A DNA stretch of 64,000 bases from contig CAJFVJ010000001.1 in assembly GCA_904420445.1 (NCBI GenBank), positions 507,266-571,265 of the forward strand. Reading direction: 5' to 3'. The DNA is from Candidatus Adamsella avium. Lineage in GTDB: Bacteria > Cyanobacteriota > Vampirovibrionia > Gastranaerophilales > CAJFVJ01. Positions 16,240 through 25,114 of the stretch are shown here, in pieces. Every line of letters begins with the position of its first letter. Positions within the stretch are counted from its first letter, which is position 1. Under the pieces are notes generated by a model. It saw only the letters and a program-made list of their open reading frames with translations, was not told the origin of the DNA and did no database searches. A program made the translations under genes and the position numbers.

Positions 16240-18126
16240 ATGATAAAGAAAGTTTTTTGGCTTATAGTCAGTTTTATAGGGGCTTATGCTCTCGGGGTTG
16301 TTGTCGGGGTATTTCATCCTCAGGAAAAAATCAGCGCTCTATGGCTGTTGATTGCTGCCGTGTGTATATATTCAATATCTTACCGTTATTATGCAGCTTT
16401 TCTTGCGGCAAAAGTTCTCGCACTCAAAAAAGAAAACCCGACGCCTGCTCTGACAATGGCTGATGGGAATGATTATGTCCCTACAAACAAGTGGGTTTTG
16501 TTCGGACATCACTTTGCCGCAATAGCAGGTGCTGGTCCTTTGATTGGTCCTATGCTTGCTGCACAGTTCGGTTATCTTCCGGGATTTTTGTGGATTCTTG
16601 TCGGTGCAACTTTGGGCGGAGCCGTGCATGATATGGTTGTGCTGACTGCTTCTGTCAGAAAAAACGGGAAATCCATCGCGCAGATTGCAAAAGATGAAAT
16701 AGGACCTGTCGGAGGGATAGCTGCTTCAATAGCCGTTTTGTTTATTATAGTGATTACTCTTGCAGGACTCGGGGTTGCTGTTGTGAATGCTCTGTTTAAA
16801 AATTCATGGGGATTTTTTACGATAGCGTCTACGGTGCCTGTTTCGATGATAATGGGTTTTTATATCTTCAAGACAAAAGACATAAGAGGCGCTACGATTT
16901 TTGGTGTGACGGCACTTCTTTGTGCGCTTATTTTCGGACATAATATCGCAGGAACTCCGTTTGAACGATTCTTTAGCTACAGTAAAGAAAGCCTTGTAAT
17001 TATAATGGCAATATACGGTTTCTTTGCCTCTGTTATCCCTGTATGGCTGCTTTTATCTCCGAGAGGTTATCTTTCGACTTATATGAAAGTCGGCACCATA
17101 GGTTTGTTGAGCATAGGCGTTTTGTTCCTTGCCCCAGAGCTGCACATGCCGGCTGTGACGAAGTTTGTTCACGGAGGAGGACCGATTATCCCGGGGGCTG
17201 TATTTCCGTTTATGTTCATAACGATTGCATGCGGAGCGATATCAGGTTTTCATGCGATTATTGCCTCAGGGACGACATCGAAGATGATTATCTCTGAGGA
17301 GGATATCCCTGCTATCAGTTATGGTGCTATGCTGACTGAAGGGTTTGTTTCTTTGATGGCGTTGATTGCTGCCACTGTTCTGATGCCCGGGGATTATTTT
17401 GCCATCAATACTACGCTTTCTTTTGAGAAATTGACAGAGATGGGGTTTGCACCTCAGCAGATACATCAGCTCTGTGAATTGGTGCAGGCTGATGTGATAG
17501 GCCGCCCGGGAGGAGCTGTGTCGCTTGCTGTCGGGATGTCTTATATTTTCGGGAAAATTCCCGGTTTACAGTCATTAATGCCTTACTGGTACAATTTTGC
17601 AATAACTTTTGAGGCGTTGTTTATTTTAACGACCGTTGATACGGGAACACGTGCCGCAAGGTTTCTTTTGCAGGAATTCTTTGGTGTTGTTTACAAACCG
17701 TTTTCTGCTCCAAACTGGCTTCCCGGGGTATTGATTACAAGCGGGCTTGTTGTTTTCTGCTGGGGATATTTGATTTATTCAGGAAACATATCAACCATCT
17801 GGCCCCTGTTTGGTGTGTCCAATCAGCTGTTGGCTGCGATTGCTTTCGGTATAGGAACAACAATGATAATTAAATCAGGCAAACTCAAGTACGCATGGAC
17901 GACATTTATTCCGATGGTGTTTATGTATGTTACGACATTTTGTGCTGCATATCAGTTGTTTTTTATCTTCAAAAACAGTGCGTCAGCTGCAGTAAGCGCT
18001 TTTGAGGAGATGAGTTACAGAGTTGATATGGTTCTTGTGTGTGTTGTTTTTCTTCTTGCATTGATAATTCTATTTAACACCATCAGAAGCTGGGTTGATT
18101 ATTTCAGGACAAAAGAAAGTGATTAA
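16240..18126 (+). CDS. cstA: Carbon starvation protein A family transporter
   Basis: A 628-residue membrane protein with about 15 to 17 hydrophobic segments. It has the conserved CstA features TMADGNDYVPTNKWVLFGHHFAAIAGAGPLIGP near residue 75, GGAVHDMVVL, FAFI-type segments and a TVDTGTRAARF motif near residue 465 (each seen in the translation). CstA proteins import peptides or pyruvate in Escherichia coli; the closest branch here cannot be told by eye. CstA often acts during nutrient limitation. The gene lies between galE and the TolC-like gene with almost no spacing downstream, which suggests co-transcription but not a shared task. Confidence 0.92.
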   Translation: MIKKVFWLIVSFIGAYALGVVVGVFHPQEKISALWLLIAAVCIYSISYRYYAAFLAAKVLALKKENPTPALTMADGNDYVPTNKWVLFGHHFAAIAGAGPLIGPMLAAQFGYLPGFLWILVGATLGGAVHDMVVLTASVRKNGKSIAQIAKDEIGPVGGIAASIAVLFIIVITLAGLGVAVVNALFKNSWGFFTIASTVPVSMIMGFYIFKTKDIRGATIFGVTALLCALIFGHNIAGTPFERFFSYSKESLVIIMAIYGFFASVIPVWLLLSPRGYLSTYMKVGTIGLLSIGVLFLAPELHMPAVTKFVHGGGPIIPGAVFPFMFITIACGAISGFHAIIASGTTSKMIISEEDIPAISYGAMLTEGFVSLMALIAATVLMPGDYFAINTTLSFEKLTEMGFAPQQIHQLCELVQADVIGRPGGAVSLAVGMSYIFGKIPGLQSLMPYWYNFAITFEALFILTTVDTGTRAARFLLQEFFGVVYKPFSAPNWLPGVLITSGLVVFCWGYLIYSGNISTIWPLFGVSNQLLAAIAFGIGTTMIIKSGKLKYAWTTFIPMVFMYVTTFCAAYQLFFIFKNSASAAVSAFEEMSYRVDMVLVCVVFLLALIILFNTIRSWVDYFRTKESD

Positions 18127-18127
18127 T

Positions 18128-19675
18128 ATGTTTTGTCGAAAAATAAGCGTAATAATTTTTGTATCACTATTTATGTTTTCTTTTTCTTATATGCAGGTAT
18201 GGGGTGCAGAAAAAGCGCAGATAAAGAAAAATCAAGTTCTCTCAATACAGGATTGTGTCGCATTTGCAATCAATAACAGCCCTGTTATCAAGAAATATGA
18301 GTATAACCTTGAGATAGCAAACAGCAATGTGGGGATAGCAAAGTCTGTTTATTTCCCGACACTGGGTGCAGGAGTCGGAATTTATCAGGATTACAACTCG
18401 AATAAAAATTATGACGGTTCTTCAAACAGAGAGCTGCCGTCGGCAGCTGTTACGTTTAACCAGCTTATATGGAATTTCGGGAAGGCAAGCTCTCTAATAA
18501 AGATGGAGCAGTTTTATCGTCTTGGTGCCGAGTATCAGTTTATGGACAGCATATGCAACACCATATATGACGTAAAATCAAAGTATTATGCCGTATTGAG
18601 GGCGCAGGGGCTTGTTGAGATAGCAAAAAATAATGTATTGATTAACGAAAAAAATTATGAACGTGCAAGGAAATATGCCGAGTCGGGTAAAAGAACAAAA
18701 ATTGATGTTGTGAATGCTGAGGTTTATTTGAGTGAGGCAAGGATAGCGCTTGTTGATGCTCAGAATGAGTATGATAATGCTCTTGCTGATTTGGGAAATT
18801 CGTTATTTGTTGCTTATGCTCCTGATTTCAAGATTAAAGAGGTTGATACGTTCAGATTTCGGGATGATTATCCTTCGTCAATTTTGCATTCCGCTTCATC
18901 AAAGATTGTAGATGTGGCGTTTAAAACCGGTGTTGAGAGAAATATTTTATCTTCTGAGTTGAAGAAGCTTCCGTTCAATCTCGAGCAGGCAATAGAACTT
19001 GCTTATAAGAGCAGTCCTGATTTATGGGTTTTGGAGTCTACGCTCAAGGCGATGCAGCAGTCAGTGTTGTATATCAAGAGGCAGTATTATCCTGATTTGA
19101 CAGGGAATATCGGATACGGGTACAACAATACAAAGGATTTATCAAACAATAATTTGAATATGTCCGTAAATTTGACATCGTCTTTGAACATCAAACAGCT
19201 AAAGCATGAGATAGATCGTGCGATGGCTGAGGTAAATCTTGCTTCGAATGACATAGACCATTTCAGGCAAAATTTGTATTTTAGCGTGAAGAAGGCATAT
19301 ATAAACGTCGATAAAAACGCCCGCCAGATACCTGCTGCACAGGAAAAAGTCAGACAGGCTCTTGAAAATTTCGAGCTTGCAGACAAGCTTTATGATGAAG
19401 GGAAGGGAGATTATATTCTCTGGCAGAATGCACGTGAGAATTATAATGAAGCGAAGATTGAGTATGTTGATACGCTTTATCACTACAACATGTCACTTGC
19501 CGATTTGGAGATAGCCATGCATTATCATCTTGATGACCTGCATTCTCAGGCTGAACATGCCATGCACTATCACCACAAGGAAATAATTGAAAAGCTTGAA
19601 GAGTCGCTGCACTGTCAAAGAGAACATCATGAACATCCCAATCATGAACATGGAGAGGATGACCTGCTTCACTAA
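18128..19675 (+). CDS. TolC-family outer-membrane efflux protein with His-rich tail
   Basis: I use ATG 18128, which directly opens a signal peptide (ending VWGAEK); the longer frame from 18095 would overlap cstA. The roughly 500-residue mature protein has two related halves typical of TolC: LSIQDCVAFAINNSPVIKKYEYN near the start and LEQAIELAYKSSPDLWVLES in the middle, each followed by long coiled helices. Trimers of this family form outer-membrane export channels. The last 60 residues contain repeated His (AMHYHLDD, AMHYHHKE, REHHEHPNHEHGED), unusual for the family, and may bind or sense metals such as Zn, Ni or Cu. No adjacent inner-membrane pump or adaptor is present, so its substrate is unknown. 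Confidence 0.85.
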   Translation: MFCRKISVIIFVSLFMFSFSYMQVWGAEKAQIKKNQVLSIQDCVAFAINNSPVIKKYEYNLEIANSNVGIAKSVYFPTLGAGVGIYQDYNSNKNYDGSSNRELPSAAVTFNQLIWNFGKASSLIKMEQFYRLGAEYQFMDSICNTIYDVKSKYYAVLRAQGLVEIAKNNVLINEKNYERARKYAESGKRTKIDVVNAEVYLSEARIALVDAQNEYDNALADLGNSLFVAYAPDFKIKEVDTFRFRDDYPSSILHSASSKIVDVAFKTGVERNILSSELKKLPFNLEQAIELAYKSSPDLWVLESTLKAMQQSVLYIKRQYYPDLTGNIGYGYNNTKDLSNNNLNMSVNLTSSLNIKQLKHEIDRAMAEVNLASNDIDHFRQNLYFSVKKAYINVDKNARQIPAAQEKVRQALENFELADKLYDEGKGDYILWQNARENYNEAKIEYVDTLYHYNMSLADLEIAMHYHLDDLHSQAEHAMHYHHKEIIEKLEESLHCQREHHEHPNHEHGEDDLLH

Positions 19676-19751
19676 AAGTTTGAGATTGTGTGTGTTTATA
19701 ATATTATCATGTGATAGTGAGGCAAAAATTTGACAGGTTGGGATAAAAGAG

Positions 19752-21395
19752 ATGATTTCTACCAATAAATTAACCGTACGATTTGGAACGGAACCGTTGT
19801 TTGAGAATGTCAGCGTAAAATTTTCCGAGGGAAACTGCTATGGTGTAATAGGTGCTAACGGAGCAGGGAAGAGTACTCTTTTGAGGGTTCTATCAGGAGA
19901 ACTCGAACCTACATCGGGAGAGGTGAATGTAACAAAGGGGCAGAGAATTGCTGTTTTGAAGCAGAATCATTTTGAATTTGACGAGTTCAGAGTAATTGAT
20001 ACCGTTATTATGGGATATAAGAAGCTTTATGACATAATGCAGGAGAGGGAAGCACTTTATGCGAAGCCTGATTTTGATGAAGCTGACGGGATGAGAGTTG
20101 CCGAGTTGGAAACAGCTTTTGCAGAGATGGACGGCTGGCAGGCTGAGTCGATGGCTGCTACGTTGTTGAGTGACTTAGGTATAGAAGATGAAAAACATTA
20201 TTTGTTGATGAATGAGTTATCAGGCAGCGAAAAAGTGAGAGTGCTGCTTGCGCAGGCATTGTTTGGCAATCCTGATATTCTTCTTCTTGATGAGCCTACA
20301 AACCACCTTGATGTGATGACAATTGCCTGGCTTGAAGAATTTTTGATTAACTTCCCGAATACTGTAATTGTTGTTTCTCACGACAGGAAGTTTCTTGATA
20401 GTGTGTGCACGCATATTGCCGATATTGATTATCATGATATCAGACTTTATGCGGGGAATTATACTTTCTGGTCGCAGGCGAGCCAGCTGATACAGAAGCA
20501 GAAGGCTGAGTTGAACAGAAAAACAGAAGAGAAGATGGAAGAGCTGAAGGCGTTTATTGCAAGGTTCAGCGCAAATGCGTCGAAAGCAAAGCAGGCAACA
20601 TCAAGAAAAAACATGCTTGATAAACTCTCTCTTGAAGAGATAAAACCTTCTTCAAGACAGTATCCGAGAATAAGGTTTAATTTTGTCAAAATTCCCGGGA
20701 AAGATATGCTTCAGATTGAAAATTTGAGCAAGTCAGCAGATGGAGAAGTGTTATTCAAGAATTTTAACCTTGAAGTGCAGACCGGTGAAAAAATAGCTTT
20801 TTTGAGCAAGAACCCTCTGACGATAACTACTTTATTTCAGATTCTGGCGGGAGAGATTGAGCCTGATGGGGGAACTTACCGTTGGGGAGTAACTTCAACG
20901 CAGTCTTATTTTCCGAAGGATAATAACAGATTTTTTGAAACTGATATGAATTTGATAGAGTGGTTGAGGCAGTTTTCACCGGATCAGAATATAAATTTCA
21001 TCAGGGGATATTTAGGGCGTATGTTGTTCTCCGGAGAGGATTCTGAGAAGAGTGCGAATGTTCTTTCAGGAGGAGAAAGAGTCCGTTGTATGTTAGCAAG
21101 AATGATGGTGAGTGATTCAAATGTTCTGATTTTTGATGAACCTACAAACCATCTCGATTTGGAGTCTATTACAGCGTTGAATAACTCTTTGATAGATTTT
21201 CAGGGAACAATTTTATTTACGTCGCAAGACCATCAGTTTATACAAACTGTTGCTGATCGCATTGTTGAGATAGCCCCCGGAGGTTATGTGAATGCACAGT
21301 GCAGATATGATGATTATCTTGTGAACCTGAACATACAAAAAAGACGGGAGATGATTTATTCTCCGAAAAATCAAAAAGCCTTGGCAAAAAAATAG
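19752..21395 (+). CDS. ABC-F family ATPase, YbiT-like, with degenerate second Walker A
   Basis: A 547-residue protein with two ABC domains and no membrane segments, the layout of ABC-F factors that act on ribosomes. Domain 1 has an intact Walker A (GANGAGKST, residues 34-42), an LSGSE signature and LLLDEPTNHLD. A charged linker follows (about residues 240-300). Domain 2 keeps LSGGERVR and IFDEPTNHLD, but where Walker A is expected it reads FLSKNPLTITTLF, lacking the Gly-Lys-Thr core. So only one site is expected to hydrolyse ATP. I recall similar degenerate sequences in YbiT-like proteins of other gut bacteria, so this may be a subfamily trait. Precise function, translation factor or resistance, is not decidable here. 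Confidence 0.88.
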   Translation: MISTNKLTVRFGTEPLFENVSVKFSEGNCYGVIGANGAGKSTLLRVLSGELEPTSGEVNVTKGQRIAVLKQNHFEFDEFRVIDTVIMGYKKLYDIMQEREALYAKPDFDEADGMRVAELETAFAEMDGWQAESMAATLLSDLGIEDEKHYLLMNELSGSEKVRVLLAQALFGNPDILLLDEPTNHLDVMTIAWLEEFLINFPNTVIVVSHDRKFLDSVCTHIADIDYHDIRLYAGNYTFWSQASQLIQKQKAELNRKTEEKMEELKAFIARFSANASKAKQATSRKNMLDKLSLEEIKPSSRQYPRIRFNFVKIPGKDMLQIENLSKSADGEVLFKNFNLEVQTGEKIAFLSKNPLTITTLFQILAGEIEPDGGTYRWGVTSTQSYFPKDNNRFFETDMNLIEWLRQFSPDQNINFIRGYLGRMLFSGEDSEKSANVLSGGERVRCMLARMMVSDSNVLIFDEPTNHLDLESITALNNSLIDFQGTILFTSQDHQFIQTVADRIVEIAPGGYVNAQCRYDDYLVNLNIQKRREMIYSPKNQKALAKK

Positions 21396-21518
21396 AAATT
21401 TAGACATATAAGTTGTGTGTTCTTTTTTGAGAAAAAATGAATAAGTATAATGCAGTATTTTCTGATTGCTGTGTTGTATGATATTATTTATTTGAGTAAT
21501 GAAAAAGGTTTTTCGCAT

Positions 21519-21911
21519 ATGAGATGCCCTGTTTGCAATAATATGATGATTGTAGTTGAACGTTATGATGTTGAACTTGATTATTGCATAGATTGTCATG
21601 GTATTTGGTTTGATTTTGAAGAGTTAAAATTCCTCTCTGATGCTATGGAGGATGTTGAGTTTGAAATTCCTAGCGAAGAGAACATCAAAGAAGTAAAAAA
21701 TTCAAAAGAAAAAATTCACAGATGCCCTCGATGTATGTCAAAGATGAAGAAGATTATGATAAACGGAAATCCTCCTGTGATTGATTGTTGTCCTAATCGT
21801 CATGGATTTTGGTTTGATAGCGGCGAACTCGGGGAATATATTCAAAGTAATTCAAAAATTGAGCCTAAGGGAATGATTAAGTTTTTAGGCGAAGTTATAA
21901 AGATGAAATAA
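21519..21911 (+). CDS. Zinc-ribbon protein, TFIIB-type repeat, 130 aa
   Basis: ATG 21519 gives MRCPVCNNMM immediately and has AAAAGG upstream; the frame is open further 5' without a better start. Two zf-TFIIB-like modules are visible: CPVC...YCIDCHGIWFDFEEL (residues 3-37) and CPRCMSKM...CCPNRHGFWFDSGEL (about residues 71-108). Each pair of Cys motifs would bind one zinc, and the GxWFDxxEL ending is the family hallmark. The function is unknown. It precedes lemA and the M48 peptidase gene by 23 bases on the same strand, suggesting a membrane proteostasis operon in which it may be a regulator or accessory protein. Confidence 0.8.
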   Translation: MRCPVCNNMMIVVERYDVELDYCIDCHGIWFDFEELKFLSDAMEDVEFEIPSEENIKEVKNSKEKIHRCPRCMSKMKKIMINGNPPVIDCCPNRHGFWFDSGELGEYIQSNSKIEPKGMIKFLGEVIKMK

Positions 21912-21934
21912 GATAACAAAAGGAGATTTTATTT

Positions 21935-22507
21935 ATGGTTTTATTAGCTCTTTTTATGATAATTTTACTGGTAGTTGTTTTCGTTGTCGGTGCTTGGTTT
22001 GTCGGAATATACAACAAACTGGTGTCAGAACGCAATGAAGTGAAAAATTCTTTTTCTCAAATTGATGTTCAGCTGAAAAGACGTTATGACCTTATACCGA
22101 ACTTGATAAACACCGTAAAAGGTTATATGACACATGAAAGAGAAACTCTTGAAAATATCACAAAACTAAGACAGCAGGCTATCAATATCTCTGATGATAA
22201 TGTTGCATCAAAGTCCAAGGTAGAGAGTTTGTTATCTCAATCTTTGAAATCAGTGTTTGCGCTTGCAGAAAACTATCCTGATTTGAAAGCCAGCCAGAAC
22301 TTTGTTCAGCTTCAGGAAGAACTCGCTTCTACAGAAAACAAAATCAGTTTTGCAAGACAGTATTATAATGATTCAGTAATGAAGTTCAATACAAGCGTAG
22401 AGTTGTTTCCAAACTCTATAGTCGCAGGTATGTGCGGTTTTTCAAAATCAGAATTTTTCGAAGTTGAAAATCCTGAAGAAAGACAGAATGTGAAGGTAAG
22501 TTTCTAA
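21935..22507 (+). CDS. lemA: LemA family protein
   Basis: A 190-residue protein with one N-terminal membrane helix (residues 1-25) and then the LemA core: YNKLVSERNEVKNSFSQIDVQLKRRYDLIPNLINTVKGYM (only partly needed for recognition), ENYPDLKASQNFVQLQEELASTENKI, and a closing region with FNTSVELFPNSIVA. The helical-bundle domain is thought to face outside the cytoplasm. LemA genes often sit next to HtpX/M48 or TPM-domain genes, as here, where an M48 peptidase follows after 4 bases. AAAGGAG precedes the start. The molecular role is not established for the family. Confidence 0.92.
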   Translation: MVLLALFMIILLVVVFVVGAWFVGIYNKLVSERNEVKNSFSQIDVQLKRRYDLIPNLINTVKGYMTHERETLENITKLRQQAINISDDNVASKSKVESLLSQSLKSVFALAENYPDLKASQNFVQLQEELASTENKISFARQYYNDSVMKFNTSVELFPNSIVAGMCGFSKSEFFEVENPEERQNVKVSF

Positions 22508-22511
22508 CTTT

Positions 22512-23885
22512 ATGTGGGAATTGATTGAAATAAACAAAAGAAAGTCTATGACCTTTCTGTTTTTGTTGGGAACATTGCTTTTTGCAGTAATCCTGCTCAC
22601 TGTTGAAGGTATTTTGCAGTATGTAATAACAGTGCCCGAAGACTTATATGATGAGTTGATGTTATTCGGACTTTTGCTGTCGGTTATTATATTTGTTCCT
22701 ACGGTTGCATTTCAGTTATTCAAAGTTTTCCGCTCAGGTTATCAGGATATACTGATGATGGCAGGAGCGCAACAGGTTTTCCCCTCTAAAAACAGTAAGA
22801 TGTTATGCAATGTTGTTGAAGAAATGGTCATTGCATCAGGATTCAAGGGCAAGCCGGATATTTATATCATCGAAGATAGCGTGCCAAATGCGTTTGCTGT
22901 TGGTATCAACGAAAAAAAATGCGCAATAGCTGTCACCTCTTCCCTTTTGAAAATTCTCAACAGAGAAGAGCTTCAGGCTGTTATAGCTCATGAGATGGCT
23001 CATCTTTATAACAGGGATTCTTTGTTTTTGACAATAGCCTCATTTTTTGTCGGGACTATTTTGACCATTGCTTCGTCGATATCATTCAACGGAGGCGGAC
23101 GTTCAAGCGGCCGGGGCGGGAATCTTGTTTCGTTGTTGATATTGATTGTTATTATGCTTATTGTCACTTTGGTTGCTCCGTTGATTGCGAGGATGTTGTT
23201 TTTCATGACATCTAGAAAAAGAGAGTATCTTGCTGACGCATGTGCTGTACAGTTTACGAGAAATCCCGGAGCGCTTGCTTCTGCTCTGACAAAAATAAGC
23301 TCGCAGGAGTTCAAACCTTTTGCAAAAGATTTTGCAAGAAAATCAGAAGCGCAGATGCCGCTTTATATAAACAACCCTTCACTGGCTGCCGATAAAGAGT
23401 CTTTGTTTGCGACACATCCGCCGATAAAAAAACGAATAGCAATCCTTTCAAGGTTAGCAAAGGGGTCTATTATTGATTATCAAAAGGTTTATGCTGAAGA
23501 ATGCGGCGAAAAACTGTTCTCAAAACAGATGCTTCAAGAATCAGTGAAGATGGGACATCCACTGCCGCCGACTCCTGCTGATTTCGCCGGAGGAGCTGTT
23601 GTTATGGGGCTGCAGGGTGCTTCCGGTGTCGCAGAAGGTGCCGGTTCCGGTGTATCCGGTGTGGAAACTCCTGTGTCCGCTTCTTCTCAAACGCAGAGCA
23701 TTTTCAATTCAAAAGAGAAGATTGCTCAGAAGCGTATGGCAAATAATATTATGTGGGAGTCAGTGAAGTATTCGATTGTAGAATGCGATTGCGGAACAAC
23801 TCTCAAAATACCGCCTTGTTATACGGGCAAGCCGATAAAGTGTCCTCATTGCGGTAAAGTCCATACCGTAGAGAAAGCTGCTTAG
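22512..23885 (+). CDS. M48 family membrane metallopeptidase (HtpX-like) with C-terminal zinc ribbon
   Basis: Two membrane helices at residues 13-38 and 48-70 precede the catalytic domain. The zinc motif HEMAH is at residues 160-164 and the third ligand Glu is in REYLADACAV near residue 238. Another hydrophobic hairpin lies between these. HtpX-type enzymes degrade misfolded membrane proteins. Beyond the usual end there is a Gly/Ala/Ser-rich linker (about residues 355-400) and a four-Cys ribbon (CDCGTTLKIPPC, then CPHCGK), a less usual addition that may guide substrates. It is coupled to lemA, a common pairing. Its stop overlaps the convergent YhcH-family gene by a few bases. Confidence 0.9.
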   Translation: MWELIEINKRKSMTFLFLLGTLLFAVILLTVEGILQYVITVPEDLYDELMLFGLLLSVIIFVPTVAFQLFKVFRSGYQDILMMAGAQQVFPSKNSKMLCNVVEEMVIASGFKGKPDIYIIEDSVPNAFAVGINEKKCAIAVTSSLLKILNREELQAVIAHEMAHLYNRDSLFLTIASFFVGTILTIASSISFNGGGRSSGRGGNLVSLLILIVIMLIVTLVAPLIARMLFFMTSRKREYLADACAVQFTRNPGALASALTKISSQEFKPFAKDFARKSEAQMPLYINNPSLAADKESLFATHPPIKKRIAILSRLAKGSIIDYQKVYAEECGEKLFSKQMLQESVKMGHPLPPTPADFAGGAVVMGLQGASGVAEGAGSGVSGVETPVSASSQTQSIFNSKEKIAQKRMANNIMWESVKYSIVECDCGTTLKIPPCYTGKPIKCPHCGKVHTVEKAA

Positions 23886-24331
23886 ATTTTAATTTTGACG
23901 ACGACTTTTTTCACATAAGACGTTTTTTCAGCGGTTAGTGATGGCATATGTGCATCATGAGGGAAAAATATGAGAAAATCTCCCTGTTCTGCTGTCAAAA
24001 AATCACAGTTCCCATCAAGAAACATGATATCTTTTTCTTCATCGTAGGGGATTGATATGCTTGTGTTGTCTATATGCGTGTAACCGAGCTGTTCTTTGCC
24101 TTTTATTATGAATTGAATGTCGATGTATTTTTTGTGGGCTTCGAGTTTGGCTGTTTCTTTTTGTTTTGTTTGATAGTCTTGAACTATTGCAAATATTTTG
24201 TCTTTTTCTATTTCATATTTTCCGTTTTGAGTGTTGGAAAGGTCATTTTGCTGAAGGAACAAGAGTGCTTGTTTGATATCGCTGCCAAGTGAAAAATAGC
24301 TTTGGGCCTGTTTTATAGAGTCTTTTATCAT
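23882..24331 (-). CDS. YhcH/YjgK/YiaL family protein (NanQ-like sugar anomerase family)
   Basis: A 149-residue cupin-like protein of normal family length. Diagnostic segments are LEAHKKYIDIQFIIKGKEQLGY near the middle, DGNCDFLTAEQGDFLIFFPHDAHMPSL, and a terminal VKKVVVKI strand. The conserved His and Glu residues around EAHKKYIDIQ and the DAHMP motif bind the active-site metal in characterised members. One member, NanQ, speeds anomer conversion of N-acetylneuraminate, and others are linked to sugar catabolism loci. No sialic acid genes are seen nearby, so the substrate is open. It is convergent with, and overlaps, the M48 gene. Confidence 0.87.
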   Translation of the reverse strand: MIKDSIKQAQSYFSLGSDIKQALLFLQQNDLSNTQNGKYEIEKDKIFAIVQDYQTKQKETAKLEAHKKYIDIQFIIKGKEQLGYTHIDNTSISIPYDEEKDIMFLDGNCDFLTAEQGDFLIFFPHDAHMPSLTAEKTSYVKKVVVKIKI

Positions 24332-24516
24332 TTTTTTTATCCATATATTACGTTATTTTACAAATTATAATATTTATATGATTTTTATGGCAATAAATTT
24401 TTTTTACATGTTTATTAATTATTATAATTTTGATTTTATATATTTTAACAAAGAGCTTAGTAATATATAATATTTTGGTAGAATTTGGTAGAAAGGTTAG
24501 GATAAAGGTAAAACAA

Positions 24517-25056
24517 ATGAACATACAGGCGGTTTCTTCTTATAACTATAATAATTACAATACTTCTATGACAAGGGCGCAAGCTCCGAAGCAGAACATA
24601 TCATTTTCGAGTTATCAGACTGATTATGGGGAACCTGTTGCTGAGCTTGATCCTGAACTATTTGATTTTATAGAAAAAAATAAGAAGGAATATGGTGTAT
24701 TTCGTTATTTCACATCACGAATTCATGATGTTGCTGATTCTGTCGGCGATGAAATTGAAAATCCTGAAAATCCTGATGGGCTGAAAATTCTTGGCAGAAA
24801 CGTTTGGCATGAAGTTAAGGACAGACTTGATACTGCTAGAGAACAAGGGCATGTAATGGGCAAAACAATCGGCGGACACGTCTGGAATTATGAAAAATTG
24901 CCTGAAAAAGAGCACATGTTGACTGATTGGATAACAGGACGGATGAGCAAAGAGAGATTTGACTATAAAGCTATGAATAAAATCATTGATTATATGTATA
25001 AAGATTTCAAGGGCGGTCAAAGCAGCTCAACAGGGAAGTATGACAGAACTGTTTAG
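24517..25056 (+). CDS. Lineage-type hypothetical protein, 179 aa
   Basis: ATG 24517 is preferred: it has AAAGG at 24504-24508 and gives the polar start MNIQAVSSYNYNNYN followed by QNISFSSYQ, a kind of N-terminus seen in several other unknown proteins of this window. The upstream 29 codons look non-coding. The body is hydrophilic and helical, with Glu/Asp and aromatic residues, and lacks a signal peptide, membrane segment or known motif. I do not recognise the family. It is followed by a strong bidirectional terminator and is probably monocistronic. Confidence 0.68.
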   Translation: MNIQAVSSYNYNNYNTSMTRAQAPKQNISFSSYQTDYGEPVAELDPELFDFIEKNKKEYGVFRYFTSRIHDVADSVGDEIENPENPDGLKILGRNVWHEVKDRLDTAREQGHVMGKTIGGHVWNYEKLPEKEHMLTDWITGRMSKERFDYKAMNKIIDYMYKDFKGGQSSSTGKYDRTV

Positions 25057-25080
25057 TTTTTCAGTTAAAAGAGATAATAA

Positions 25081-25113
25081 AAAGAAAAGACCTATTTGAG
25101 AGGTCTTTTCTTT
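25081..25113. terminator. Bidirectional intrinsic terminator
   Basis: A perfect 13-bp stem (25081-25093 with 25101-25113) and 7-base loop are flanked by A-runs on one side and T-runs on the other. It can end both the plus-strand gene at 24517 and the minus-strand gene whose stop is at 25115. Confidence 0.9.
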
Positions 25114-25114
25114 T

